Assembly: GCA_964636485.1 (NCBI GenBank)
Contig: CAZWSO010000016.1
Location: 1-27,940, forward strand
Direction of reading: 5' to 3'
Length of the DNA: 27,940 nt
DNA from: CAYXRS01 sp964636485
GTDB lineage: Bacteria; Gemmatimonadota; Gemmatimonadetes; Gemmatimonadales; Gemmatimonadaceae
Position numbers and translations under genes: made by a program
Notes under the pieces: generated by a model
The model's database searches: none
What the model was told of the DNA's origin: nothing
What the model saw: the letters and a program-made list of their open reading frames with translations, nothing else
Shown here: positions 14,706-22,929 of the stretch, one piece after another
Layout of the letters: the number at the start of each line of letters is the position of its first letter
Position numbering within the stretch: position 1 is the first letter of the stretch

Positions 14706-17279
14706 ATGGCCGAACGACAGAGTCTTCCCGTCCTCCCCCTCAGGGGGACGGTGATCTTTCCGGGGCTGACGGCGCCTATCGCGGCCGGCCGGCCGGGTAC
14801 GCTGCGGGCAATCGAAGCCGCCCTGAAGACGGATCGCCTCGTGTTCGCGGTCGCGCAGCGCGATAACGCGGACGAGCCCACACCGGACATTCTTTACTCC
14901 ATGGGTGTGATCGCCCGCATTGGCCAGGTGCAGCGCGGGTTGGGCGGCGTGCAGCTTCTCCTTCAGGGAGAGCAGCGGGCAACAGCGCTTCAGTACGATC
15001 CCGCCGACAACTTTCTGCGCGCCATCGTGATCCCGGTGGCGGAAATGAATCCGGCGGACGAGCAGGATCCGGCCTTTGAGGCGCTGCACAAGGAGACGCG
15101 CGAGCGCGCTGCCGAGCTGGGCGAGAAGCGCGGGCTCCCCGAAGAGGTGGTGCACCAGGTCCTCGATTCCGTAACCGAGCCGGGCCGCTTCGCCGATCTC
15201 GTGGCAGGATACATCGAGCTCTCGGTGCCCGAAAAGCAGGGACTCCTGGAAACGCTCAGCGTGGAGGAGCGGCTGCGCCGCGTGCTGGTGCACGTGCAGC
15301 GGCAGATCGGCCTCCTCGAGGCGCAGGAGGAGATCAAGTCACAGGTCCAGGAAGAGCTTGGGCAGCGCCAGCGGGAGATGTACCTGCGCGAACAGCTCAA
15401 GGCGATCCAGAAGGAGCTCGGCGACGATGACCAGACCCGCGAGGTGGAGGAGCTGCGGGAAAAGCTCATGAAGCTCGAGCTCCCCGCTCCGGCGCGGCAG
15501 GAAGTGGAGCGTGAGCTGGGGCGCCTGGAGCGTGCCGGACGGGAGTCGATGGAGGCACAGGTAATTCGCACCTATCTGGAGTGGATCGCCGAGCTGCCGT
15601 GGAACACGCGCTCCGATGACAACCTCGACTCCAGGCACGGCGAGCAGGTGCTCGACGAGGATCACTACGGATTGCCCGACGTCAAGGACCGGGTGCTCGA
15701 GTTTCTCGCGGTGCGCCAGCTCCGCGCACAGCAGCTCGAGCAGGAGCTGGAGCGAACGGGCGAATACCCCGCCGCCAAGCTTCGGGGCAATCGCGACGAT
15801 GCCGTCCCAACTCTCGGGCAGTCCGACGACGACGGGCGCCGCATCACTGACAAGCGAGAAGCAAAGGCGCGCGCGATGGCCAAGGGCCCGATCCTCCTCT
15901 TCATCGGCCCGCCGGGTGTCGGCAAGACGTCGATCGCGAAATCCATCGCGCGCTCACTCGGCCGCGAGTATGTGCGCGTTGCGCTCGGCGGCGCTCGCGA
16001 CGAGGCGGACATTCGCGGGCACCGCCGCACCTATGTCGGCGCCATGCCGGGTCGGATCATTCAGGGGATGAAGCAGGCCGGCACAAAAAACCCGGTCTTC
16101 CTGCTGGATGAGGTCGACAAGCTGGGCGTCTCCTTCCAGGGTGACCCCTCGGCGGCTCTGCTGGAGGTGCTGGATCCGGCACAGAACGACACCTTCACCG
16201 ATCACTACCTCAACATCCCGTTCGATCTGAGTGAGGTGCTGTTCATCGCCACCGCCAACTTCGTCCAGAACATCCCCGGACCGCTGTACGATCGAATGGA
16301 GATGGTGGAATTCTCCGGCTACACGGAGCGCGAGAAGGCGGAGATCGCAAAGAAGTACCTGATTCCGCGCCAGCTCGAGGAAGCAGGACTCCAGGATCGC
16401 GCCCTCACCTTTTCTGACGATGCCGTGATGACGGTTGTGACCAACTACACGCGGGAGAGCGGCGTCCGGCAGCTCGAACGGCAGGTTGGAGCGGTAGCGC
16501 GCAAGGTCGCGCGAAAGCTCGCCGCCGGCGAGGAGATGGACCTTCATCTCACCGGTGAGACCGTGCGTGAGCTGCTCGGACGGCCAAAGGTGCGCCCAGA
16601 GCGCGCCGCCGAGGAGAACGAGATCGGCGTGGCGACGGGGATGTACTACACGCCCGCCGGCGGCGACATCATGTTCGTGGAGGCAGCCATCCGGCGGCTG
16701 TATGGGTTGCCGCAACAGGACTTGCAGACCCAGGTGGGCGGTCTCGGAAACGTGTCGTTGATCCTCACCGGCCAGCTGGGCGATGTGATGAAGGAGTCTG
16801 CGCGGGCTTCGCTGACATACGCCGCCACACATGCCTCATCGCTGCAAATCCCCGACGACCGGCTCGGCAACATCGAGGTGCACGTTCACGTACCGGCGGG
16901 GGCGATCCCGAAGGATGGCCCCTCGGCCGGCGTGACGATGTCCACGGCGCTCGTGTCGGCGATGTCGGGGCGGCCGGTGCGCAAGGATGTCGCCATGACG
17001 GGTGAGATGACGCTCCGCGGCAGGGTGCTGCCAATCGGCGGCGTCAAGGAGAAGGTGCTGGGCGCGCACCGCGCCGGGATCAAGCACGTCATCCTCCCCA
17101 AGGAGAATGAAGGTGACATCGAGGACATTCCCGAGGATGTCCGGGAATCGCTCATCTTCCACTGCGTCGACTCGGTAGACGACGTGTTCGACATCGCGCT
17201 CATGCCAGCGCCGCGTGAGGTGGAGACCTCCAAGACCATCATGGAGGAAGCCGAGGAAGAGGCGGCGGCGACCCGATAG
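14706..17279 (+). CDS. lon: ATP-dependent Lon protease
   Basis: An 857-residue LonA-type protease that degrades misfolded and regulatory proteins in the cytoplasm. It has an N-terminal substrate-binding domain (from LPVLPLRGTVIFPG) and a helical region with coiled-coil character. The AAA+ domain carries Walker A GPPGVGKT (401-408, Lys407) and Walker B FLLDEVDK (Asp468, Glu469). The protease domain has Ser740 in KDGPSAG and Lys783 in GGVKEK; their 43-residue separation equals that of E. coli Lon (Ser679/Lys722). It is longer than E. coli Lon (784 residues). The excess includes about 45 charged residues at about 341-391, between the helical region and the AAA+ domain (containing GNRDDAVPTLGQSDDDGRR). 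A further 17 or so residues sit at about 662-682 in the protease domain (RRLYGLPQQDLQTQVGGLG). The ATG follows GAAAGAGA. It is divergent from the kinase operon. Confidence 0.97.
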   Translation: MAERQSLPVLPLRGTVIFPGLTAPIAAGRPGTLRAIEAALKTDRLVFAVAQRDNADEPTPDILYSMGVIARIGQVQRGLGGVQLLLQGEQRATALQYDPADNFLRAIVIPVAEMNPADEQDPAFEALHKETRERAAELGEKRGLPEEVVHQVLDSVTEPGRFADLVAGYIELSVPEKQGLLETLSVEERLRRVLVHVQRQIGLLEAQEEIKSQVQEELGQRQREMYLREQLKAIQKELGDDDQTREVEELREKLMKLELPAPARQEVERELGRLERAGRESMEAQVIRTYLEWIAELPWNTRSDDNLDSRHGEQVLDEDHYGLPDVKDRVLEFLAVRQLRAQQLEQELERTGEYPAAKLRGNRDDAVPTLGQSDDDGRRITDKREAKARAMAKGPILLFIGPPGVGKTSIAKSIARSLGREYVRVALGGARDEADIRGHRRTYVGAMPGRIIQGMKQAGTKNPVFLLDEVDKLGVSFQGDPSAALLEVLDPAQNDTFTDHYLNIPFDLSEVLFIATANFVQNIPGPLYDRMEMVEFSGYTEREKAEIAKKYLIPRQLEEAGLQDRALTFSDDAVMTVVTNYTRESGVRQLERQVGAVARKVARKLAAGEEMDLHLTGETVRELLGRPKVRPERAAEENEIGVATGMYYTPAGGDIMFVEAAIRRLYGLPQQDLQTQVGGLGNVSLILTGQLGDVMKESARASLTYAATHASSLQIPDDRLGNIEVHVHVPAGAIPKDGPSAGVTMSTALVSAMSGRPVRKDVAMTGEMTLRGRVLPIGGVKEKVLGAHRAGIKHVILPKENEGDIEDIPEDVRESLIFHCVDSVDDVFDIALMPAPREVETSKTIMEEAEEEAAATR

Positions 17280-17308
17280 TGGACGGGCCCGCCGCGTGCG
17301 CGCTTAAC

Positions 17309-17443
17309 TCAGCAGGGCAGCGGCGGGCAGGGCGAGATCAGCGTGAGATCCGTAAGCGGCGCGTACTCCGTCACCTCTGGGCGCACGTACGGCTTCTTCG
17401 GCGCACGATCAGCCTTCGGCTCCAGGTCGGCAGTCGAGTGCAT
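17309..17443 (-). CDS. 44-residue orphan peptide with lasso-RiPP-like leader
   Basis: A 44-codon gene starting at an ATG with a strong AGGGGGG ribosome site three bases upstream. The open frame extends further 5' to 17587, but that part overlaps the neighbouring PBP gene. Residues 16-34 (KKPYVRPEVTEYAPLTDLT) match the leader of lasso-type RiPP precursors: Lys-rich entry, Y-x-x-P-x-hydrophobic, and a hydrophobic/LT end. This is the pattern of the family called lasso RiPP family leader peptide-containing protein. The remaining C terminus after LT is short (LISPCPPLPC), with two Cys and four Pro. It has no acidic residue for a macrolactam ring, so a classical lasso peptide is unlikely. No cyclase, leader peptidase or RRE gene is in the window. 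Alternative: an unmodified small peptide or a spurious frame. Confidence 0.55.
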   Translation of the reverse strand: MHSTADLEPKADRAPKKPYVRPEVTEYAPLTDLTLISPCPPLPC

Positions 17444-17550
17444 GTTCCCCCCTGTCTGAACCGCTCGCGGGCTCACTCCACGAGGCACCATCGCCTCACG
17501 ACTCCACTCGAAATAGCGCACAGTCGCAAGATCAGTGCGCGCCGCAACGG

Positions 17551-19653
17551 CTAGAATCCCACCGGTCCCCAGCGAAATAGCTTCCAAGGGTCGACCGTCA
17601 GCGCACCGGGCTCGGTGCCTTCGACAAAATACTCAACGTGCCTTCGTGGTGTGGGCGTTTCTTCCGTGGCCAGCTCTCCAGTCTCCCTGTCGAGCTCCAG
17701 TGCAACGAGGCCGGCCGGAGGGTTCCACTGGCCGGAAGTCCTTTCACTATAAAAATTTCCGACCATCTCGCCCCAGATCGGTGCGGCGAGTGTCCCACCT
17801 CCCGCGCCGGACGTGATCGTCCTCGGCCTGTCAAAGCCAAGCCACACCCCGGCAACGACTTCCGGGGTCATCCCTACAAACCACACGTCCGCGTTGTCGT
17901 TGGTCGTACCCGTCTTGCCGGCAACTGGTACGTGAGCAGGCACCGCACTGCGAGCGGCGGTCCCGGTGCCGCGCTCAGCGGCATCACGCAGCATGTCCCG
18001 AACGATGAACGCCACCCTTGGATCGAGCACGAACTGCGGCGCCTGCGCAACAGGAGCGTAGACCGCGCGCCCCTGCCGATCTTCGATCCGGCGAATCGCC
18101 TGCGCCTCGACGCGCCCGCCCAGGTTCGCGAAGGCGGAGTACGCGCCCACCAGATCGAGCAGCCGAACCTCCGACGCACCGATCGCGCTGGCGGGATACG
18201 GGGAGATGGGCGTGTCGATCCCGAGACGACGCGCAGTGGCGATCACCGATTCCATTCCGACACGCTGGCCCAACTCCACCGCGGTAGTGTTTCGCGACCG
18301 CGAAAGCGCCTCACGCATCGTCAGTGGTCCCGCGAAGCGGCGGTCTGCGTTCTCGGGAGCGTAGAACGTCCCGTTCGGCAGGCGGATCGTGATCGCCGTA
18401 TCCGCCAGCATCTCATTGGCGGGCATGCTGTCCGCGATCGCCGCCGCGAACACGAATGGCTTGAACGCCGAGCCCGGCTGGCGCATGGCGGTAACGGCAC
18501 GGTTGTACGGCGACTCGGCATAGTCACGTCCGCCGGCGAGCGCGAGGATCTCGCCGGAGCTCGCGTCGATGGCCACTACGGCGCCCTGGAGATAGTCGGT
18601 GCTTCCGCGCGCCCGATTGGCCCGGGTCGGGTGCCGGTAGCCGGAGGAAGCCTCGATGCGCCGCACACCTTGCTCCAGCGCCTGTACCGCCGACAGCTGC
18701 ATGCCCGGATCGATGGTGGTATGGATGCGATAGCCGCCGTCTCCCACCGGGATTCCCTCTCGCTCCGCCTGACGGCGCACGAGATCCACCAGATATGGCG
18801 CGGCCGCGGACATCCCCAAATCGGGCGCGGTGCGTAGCGGCTCCCGCTTGGCGGCAGAGGCCGCCGGTTCTTCGATGTAGCCGAGCTGTGCCATTCGGTC
18901 GAGCACGACATTGCGCCGGGCGCGTGCCCGGTCGGGGTGACGTACCGGGTCATAGAGTGCCGGCCCCTGCACTACGCCGGCGAGCGTGGCGGCCTCCGCG
19001 AGCGTCAGCCGCGCTGCCGGCTTTCCGAAGTAATGGCGCGCTGCCGTCTCGATGCCGTAGAAGTTGCGACCGAACGAGATCTGATTGAGATACGCTTCCA
19101 GGATCTGCTGCTTCGTGTAGCGCTTCTCCATCTCGCGAGCCGCCTGCTGCTCGCGGAGCTTGCGCCCGAGGCTTCTGTCGGTGCGATCGATAACGTCGGG
19201 GTGCATGTTACCGACGAGTTGCTGCGTTATCGTGCTGGCTCCGCGGCGACTGCCCATGATGTTGTCCCGCAGCGCTCCCGCGATTCCGACGACGTCCACG
19301 CCATCGTGCTGATAGAAACGATGATCCTCGATGGCCACGAACGCCTGGGGCACGTGCGCGGGAAGCGTTCGAATGGAGATGGACGTGCGCCATTGCTGGC
19401 CGATCTGCCCGATCGGCGATCCGTCGCGCGCAAACACGACGGAGGATTGCGGCGGCTGTATCAGGCGCCATGGCTCGGCCGGCACCTGGGTCGCGGCCTG
19501 CGCCTCCAGCGCGGTCACGACGGCCGTCGGCGCTCCGATCAGGAGCGCCACCAGGAGCATGGTGAGTCCTCTGCGCCGCCACGCGAGCGCGAACGCCGCG
19601 AGCGGCCCGAAGGCAACGGTCATCCCGCCTGCCGGTTGGGTTGTGGTAAGCAC
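17551..19653 (-). CDS. Bifunctional class A penicillin-binding protein
   Basis: A 700-residue peptidoglycan glycosyltransferase and DD-transpeptidase. An N-terminal TM helix (about residues 29-50) anchors it in the inner membrane with both domains outside. GT51 motifs: EDHRFYQHDGVD (catalytic Glu109), GASTITQQL, KLREQQAAREMEKRYTKQQI and ISFGRNFYG. Transpeptidase motifs: SAFK (Ser395, Lys398), SRN (453-455) and KTGTTN near residue 575. All catalytic residues are present and the length is normal for PBP1A-type enzymes. The frame opens at a GTG (19653), while an ATG at 19623 is an alternative start. A TATATC box at 19666-19661 would put the transcript start at the GTG, which favours the ATG. It is divergent from the NAD synthetase gene across a G-rich tract. 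Confidence 0.95.
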   Translation of the reverse strand: MLTTTQPAGGMTVAFGPLAAFALAWRRRGLTMLLVALLIGAPTAVVTALEAQAATQVPAEPWRLIQPPQSSVVFARDGSPIGQIGQQWRTSISIRTLPAHVPQAFVAIEDHRFYQHDGVDVVGIAGALRDNIMGSRRGASTITQQLVGNMHPDVIDRTDRSLGRKLREQQAAREMEKRYTKQQILEAYLNQISFGRNFYGIETAARHYFGKPAARLTLAEAATLAGVVQGPALYDPVRHPDRARARRNVVLDRMAQLGYIEEPAASAAKREPLRTAPDLGMSAAAPYLVDLVRRQAEREGIPVGDGGYRIHTTIDPGMQLSAVQALEQGVRRIEASSGYRHPTRANRARGSTDYLQGAVVAIDASSGEILALAGGRDYAESPYNRAVTAMRQPGSAFKPFVFAAAIADSMPANEMLADTAITIRLPNGTFYAPENADRRFAGPLTMREALSRSRNTTAVELGQRVGMESVIATARRLGIDTPISPYPASAIGASEVRLLDLVGAYSAFANLGGRVEAQAIRRIEDRQGRAVYAPVAQAPQFVLDPRVAFIVRDMLRDAAERGTGTAARSAVPAHVPVAGKTGTTNDNADVWFVGMTPEVVAGVWLGFDRPRTITSGAGGGTLAAPIWGEMVGNFYSERTSGQWNPPAGLVALELDRETGELATEETPTPRRHVEYFVEGTEPGALTVDPWKLFRWGPVGF

Positions 19654-19689
19654 GTTCAGAGATATACCCCCGCGCGAGCCGAGAGATCA

Positions 19690-19720
19690 CCCCACCCCCA
19701 CCCCTCCCTTCCCCGACCCC
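19690..19720 (-). other. Predicted G-quadruplex tract
   Basis: On the minus strand this 31-base stretch holds six runs of three to five G (starting GGGGTCGGGGAAGGGAGGGG) separated by one or two bases, a textbook quadruplex-forming pattern. It fills much of the 86-base gap between the divergent PBP and NAD synthetase genes and is on the coding strand of the PBP leader/promoter region. Confidence 0.6.
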
Positions 19721-19739
19721 GCGGCGCCAACTTTCCGGC

Positions 19740-21578
19740 ATGCCTCCCCAGATCCGGCTCGCGGTCGCCCAGATAACTCCGGTCAAAGGCGACTACCACG
19801 CGAGCCTCGCGCGCATCAGCGCGTTGTTCTCACAGGCCGCGGCGCTCGACCCTCGGCCTGACGTGCTCCATCTCCCTGAAACCGCTCTGTCCGGTTACTT
19901 CCTGGAAGGGGGCGTTCGCGAGGTAGCCGTCACCGCCGGAACGCTGGCGCGCGACCTCGCTCGCGCGTACGACGAGGCGACTGGCGGCACGCAACCGCTG
20001 GATGTAGTTGTCGGCTTCTACGAGCGCTGGCGCGAAACTCATCACAACAGTGCGATGTACGTTTCCCTCGGCGAAGGCGGCCCTGTGATCCGTCATGTGC
20101 ATCGCAAGAACTTCCTGCCCACCTATGGCCTGTTCGACGAGGAGCGGTTCGTCGAGCGGGGACATGAGATTCGCGCCTTCGACACACCATCGGGAAGAGC
20201 AGCCATGCTCGTTTGCGAGGATGCGTGGCATTCGCTGTCCGGAACGATCGCGGCGCTCGACGAGGCGCAGGTGATTTTCGTCTGCTGCGCCGCCCCGGCG
20301 CGAGGTACCACGCCTCGCGACGATGCGGTGCCGGGGCCGGGTAGCGTAGCGCGATGGGAGCGACTGATCCGCGACATCGCCGAGGAGCACGGCGTCTATA
20401 CCGTGCTCGCAAATCTGGTGGGGGAAGAGGGCGGCAAGGTGTTCGCGGGGGGCTCGCTGGTGGTCGGGCCCAATGGCGAGATCCGCGCGCGTACATCGCT
20501 GTGGCGTGAGGAGCTGCTGGTTGTTCCGCTCGACATGTCGGACATCACGCGCGCACGCGCCGACATGCCACTGCTGTCGGACCTGCGAACGGCCATGCCG
20601 CACCTGCTCGCGAACCTCGGCGGCATCGGCGGCGGGGTCGCTCCAGCGGCGCGATTCGACCCGGCGGATGCGCATGCCGAGGACGCGCTTGTGCATCCGG
20701 CAGCGTCCGCGGCTCACGCCGGCGAGTTGCCGGTGGCGGTTGCCGAAGATCCGATCGCATTCGCTCTTCGTTCGCTCGAGATAGACCCGTCTCTGGTCGA
20801 GCAGTGGCTGGTGAGCTTCCTTCGGGACGAGATGCGGCAGCGCGGATTCACAAAGTGCATCGTGGCACTTTCCGGAGGTGTGGACTCGGCGGTCACGGCG
20901 CACCTGGCGGCGCGGGCGCTCGGACCGCAGAACGTGATCGGCCTGCGACTGCCTTATCGCACGTCCAGCACCGAGAGCCTCGACCACGCGGGACTGCTGA
21001 TCGCGGATCTGGGGATTCAGGAGCGAACGCTCGACATCTCGGCAGCGGTTGATGGATATCTCCAGAACGAGCCGGAGGCCGGAGCGAATCGGCGCGGCAA
21101 CGTGATGGCCCGTGTGCGAATGGTCGCGCTGTTTGATCTGTCCGTCGCATACCGCGCCATTCCGCTGGGCACGGGCAACAAGAGCGAGCGACTGATGGGG
21201 TACTTCACCTGGCACGCCGATGACTCCCCACCCGTCAACCCGATTGGAGATCTGTTCAAGACGCAGGTGTGGGCGCTGGCGAAGCATCTCGGTGTCCCGT
21301 CCGTGATTGTCGAAAAGCCGGCGACCGCGGATCTGATTCTCGGGCAGACGGATGAAGAGGACCTGGGTATCAGCTATCCCCAGGCGGATGCCATTCTGCA
21401 CTTGCTGCTGAGCGGATTCCCGCCCGCGTCGGTCGCGCGCGCCGGCTTCACGGCGGAGGAAGTGGAGACGGTCCGGCGCCGTCTGGATGGCACGCACTGG
21501 AAGCGCAGGCTGCCGACCGTCGCGATAATGAGTGCCACCGCTATTGGTGAGAGCTACCTGCGGCCGGTCGACTACTGA
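19740..21578 (+). CDS. nadE: Glutamine-dependent NAD+ synthetase
   Basis: A 612-residue two-domain enzyme that amidates nicotinate adenine dinucleotide to NAD+, using ammonia released from glutamine. The N-terminal nitrilase-type glutaminase (about residues 1-300) shows the catalytic triad Glu47 (PETALSGY), Lys123 (HRKNFLPTYG) and Cys159 (VCEDAWH). The C-terminal synthetase has the ATP pyrophosphatase P-loop SGGVDS (378-383), followed by LPYRTSS, GTGNKSERLMGY, GDLFKTQVWALA and the LGQTDEEDLGISY block. Length and domain order match the glutamine-dependent, not the ammonia-dependent, form. The start lacks a clear Shine-Dalgarno but coincides with the beginning of the conserved RLAVAQITPVKGD strand. 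It is convergent with the zinc-ribbon protein gene. Confidence 0.96.
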   Translation: MPPQIRLAVAQITPVKGDYHASLARISALFSQAAALDPRPDVLHLPETALSGYFLEGGVREVAVTAGTLARDLARAYDEATGGTQPLDVVVGFYERWRETHHNSAMYVSLGEGGPVIRHVHRKNFLPTYGLFDEERFVERGHEIRAFDTPSGRAAMLVCEDAWHSLSGTIAALDEAQVIFVCCAAPARGTTPRDDAVPGPGSVARWERLIRDIAEEHGVYTVLANLVGEEGGKVFAGGSLVVGPNGEIRARTSLWREELLVVPLDMSDITRARADMPLLSDLRTAMPHLLANLGGIGGGVAPAARFDPADAHAEDALVHPAASAAHAGELPVAVAEDPIAFALRSLEIDPSLVEQWLVSFLRDEMRQRGFTKCIVALSGGVDSAVTAHLAARALGPQNVIGLRLPYRTSSTESLDHAGLLIADLGIQERTLDISAAVDGYLQNEPEAGANRRGNVMARVRMVALFDLSVAYRAIPLGTGNKSERLMGYFTWHADDSPPVNPIGDLFKTQVWALAKHLGVPSVIVEKPATADLILGQTDEEDLGISYPQADAILHLLLSGFPPASVARAGFTAEEVETVRRRLDGTHWKRRLPTVAIMSATAIGESYLRPVDY

Positions 21579-21612
21579 TCGTCGTGACAGATCTCGACGA
21601 GTAATCGGCTCC

Positions 21613-22284
21613 CTAGCGCCGCGGCTCCACACGGAAGGCGATGACCAGCGGTCCCTCGCTTCCTGGTCGCGTCTCCGGCCAGAGCGACAGCACCGGATCT
21701 CCGATGGCGGGAAGGTGAATGCCGCGCGCCGGCAGGTCGGTCAGCAAGTCGCCAGCGGCGGTCAGCTCTCCCATGGGGACGCCGGCAAGCAGCGTATCGG
21801 CAACCGGGCCGTAGAGGCGCGGCAGGAGCGTGCGAACCCAACGCTCGAATTTCTCCGCCCGGCGCGTGCGCAGTAGCGGAACGTCGAACTGGACCGTCAC
21901 CACGTTGCCGTCCCGGAGAGCGCGGAACCCTTCACCCAGTTCGGTGGCGCCAGGCTTGACGACAGGGACGATCGGCGGCGCGGCCTTGGTTTTGGGGCGT
22001 GTCGCCGCCTCCAACTCTTCCGGTGGGGCTACGGCGGAGCCCGGCAGCTCGGCGGCCTGTACCGTGTTGTCCCTGGCCGCGCCCGATCGTTCGTTGAACG
22101 CATCGCGCGCGGCGCTGCCACCCAGCACGAGCAGCATGACGACTACGCCGATGGCCATCGTGCGCACAGCGACGCGCTGCATGCGGATGCGAGCTGCCTC
22201 GCGTGCATCCCGCGAGCAATACAGGCAGGTGACCGTACCCGGACGGATCTCGTGCGGACAGTCGACGGGAGGACGCGAGGACAT
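21613..22284 (-). CDS. Unknown zinc-ribbon and single-TM protein
   Basis: Not recognised as a named family. The open frame starts at an ATG at 22344. I favour the in-frame ATG at 22284, 60 bases downstream, because the Cys-rich motif then begins at residue 9 and the first 20 residues of the longer form look non-coding; neither start has a good ribosome site. The resulting 223-residue protein has a C-P-H ... C-x-x-C pattern (Cys9, His11, Cys20, Cys23) suggesting a small cytoplasmic zinc ribbon. One TM helix (AIGVVVMLLVLGGSAA), a Pro/Ala-rich linker, and a C-terminal domain of about 110 residues follow. That domain contains VTVQFDVPLLRTRRAEKFERWV, PVADTLLAGVPMGEL and LVIAFRVEP segments. The topology suggests an outward-facing C terminus. 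The upstream-encoded HNH protein is on the same strand, 160-220 bases away. Confidence 0.7.
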   Translation of the reverse strand: MSSRPPVDCPHEIRPGTVTCLYCSRDAREAARIRMQRVAVRTMAIGVVVMLLVLGGSAARDAFNERSGAARDNTVQAAELPGSAVAPPEELEAATRPKTKAAPPIVPVVKPGATELGEGFRALRDGNVVTVQFDVPLLRTRRAEKFERWVRTLLPRLYGPVADTLLAGVPMGELTAAGDLLTDLPARGIHLPAIGDPVLSLWPETRPGSEGPLVIAFRVEPRR

Positions 22285-22412
22285 CGGGGCGCGCGGTTGC
22301 AGGTTCGACGGACCGTGCTGGGTACAGCATTGCCTCCACGACATCTTGGGTCGCGGATGGGTCCCATCCGTTGACGATTGGCCGGAAAGCGCGCAACGGA
22401 ACTCAAGAACAG

Positions 22413-22424
22413 CGGCCCGGGCCG
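22413..22424. repeat. 12-base palindrome CGGCCCGGGCCG, copy 1
   Basis: A perfect self-complementary 12-mer in the gap between the HNH gene and the zinc-ribbon gene. An identical copy lies at 22492-22503. Confidence 0.6.
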
Positions 22425-22491
22425 TTGGCTGGCTCCACGGGACCAGCAGTCGCCTCCCCGTGCGGCGCCAGACAGCACCTGGTCCCGGCCC

Positions 22492-22503
22492 CGGCCCGGG
22501 CCG
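22492..22503. repeat. 12-base palindrome CGGCCCGGGCCG, copy 2
   Basis: The second copy of the palindrome, abutting the HNH stop codon (22504-22506). The two copies are 79 bases apart. There is no T-tract after it, so it is at best a weak 3' hairpin. Confidence 0.6.
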
Positions 22504-22905
22504 TCAGGCCGCCATTGCCAGGCTCACGGCCCGCCGCGCGTTACGCTTGAGCGCGCGGTGTACCACTCGGGCGTAGGAAAGAAAATTGAGGCCAGCCCAA
22601 GGATGCCGAATGAAGAACTCGTGCGGGAGCAGGTCGCCCTTGAGGCGATTACACGGTCCGCAGGCTACCACGAGGTTGCCCGGAACGTCTGCTCCACCGT
22701 GCGCGAGGGGTTGTACGTGGTCGATCGTCGCCTCGCCCATCTCGATAGGGTGGCCGCAATAGACGCAGCGGCGGCAGCAGTCGCGCATCATTGCGCGCTT
22801 GAGGGCCCGCTTCCGCTCGCGAGCCATCGAGTGAACGATTCGGCGCGGCTGTCGCCGAACTGACTGCCGCGGGAGGGTAACTCGGGGAAGGCGATGTCGC
22901 AACAT
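22504..22905 (-). CDS. HNH endonuclease family protein
   Basis: A 133-residue basic protein with one HNH nuclease fold. The zinc-binding pairs are CVYC (Cys47, Cys50) and CGPC (Cys82, Cys85). The catalytic core reads IDHVQPLAHGG with Asp62 and His63, then GNLVVACGPCNRLKG with Asn77 and Asn86. It lacks a methyltransferase or DNA-recognition domain, so it could be a stand-alone structure-specific or non-specific nuclease; the target is unknown. I keep the ATG at 22905 because GGTGAGG lies four bases upstream, although a second ATG (residue 27) begins the conserved part. A strong hairpin followed by a T-rich run ends 24 bases before this start, suggesting attenuation. Its neighbours are not defence or phage genes, so a role in a restriction system is not indicated. 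Confidence 0.88.
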   Translation of the reverse strand: MLRHRLPRVTLPRQSVRRQPRRIVHSMARERKRALKRAMMRDCCRRCVYCGHPIEMGEATIDHVQPLAHGGADVPGNLVVACGPCNRLKGDLLPHEFFIRHPWAGLNFLSYARVVHRALKRNARRAVSLAMAA

Positions 22906-22929
22906 TGCACCTCACCAAGAAAGAACGAC

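Noticed and set aside
17309..17443. Classical lasso peptide precursor.
   Set aside because: The segment after the leader has no Asp or Glu at ring positions 7-9 and is too short. No cyclase or leader peptidase gene is nearby.
19830..21632. 600-codon minus-strand open frame antisense to nadE.
   Set aside because: It has no motifs, is Arg-rich, and nadE on the other strand carries every catalytic residue.
22504..22905. HNH gene as part of a restriction or phage-defence island.
   Set aside because: Its neighbours are housekeeping-type genes with no methyltransferase, helicase or integrase, and no repeats or attachment sites are visible.
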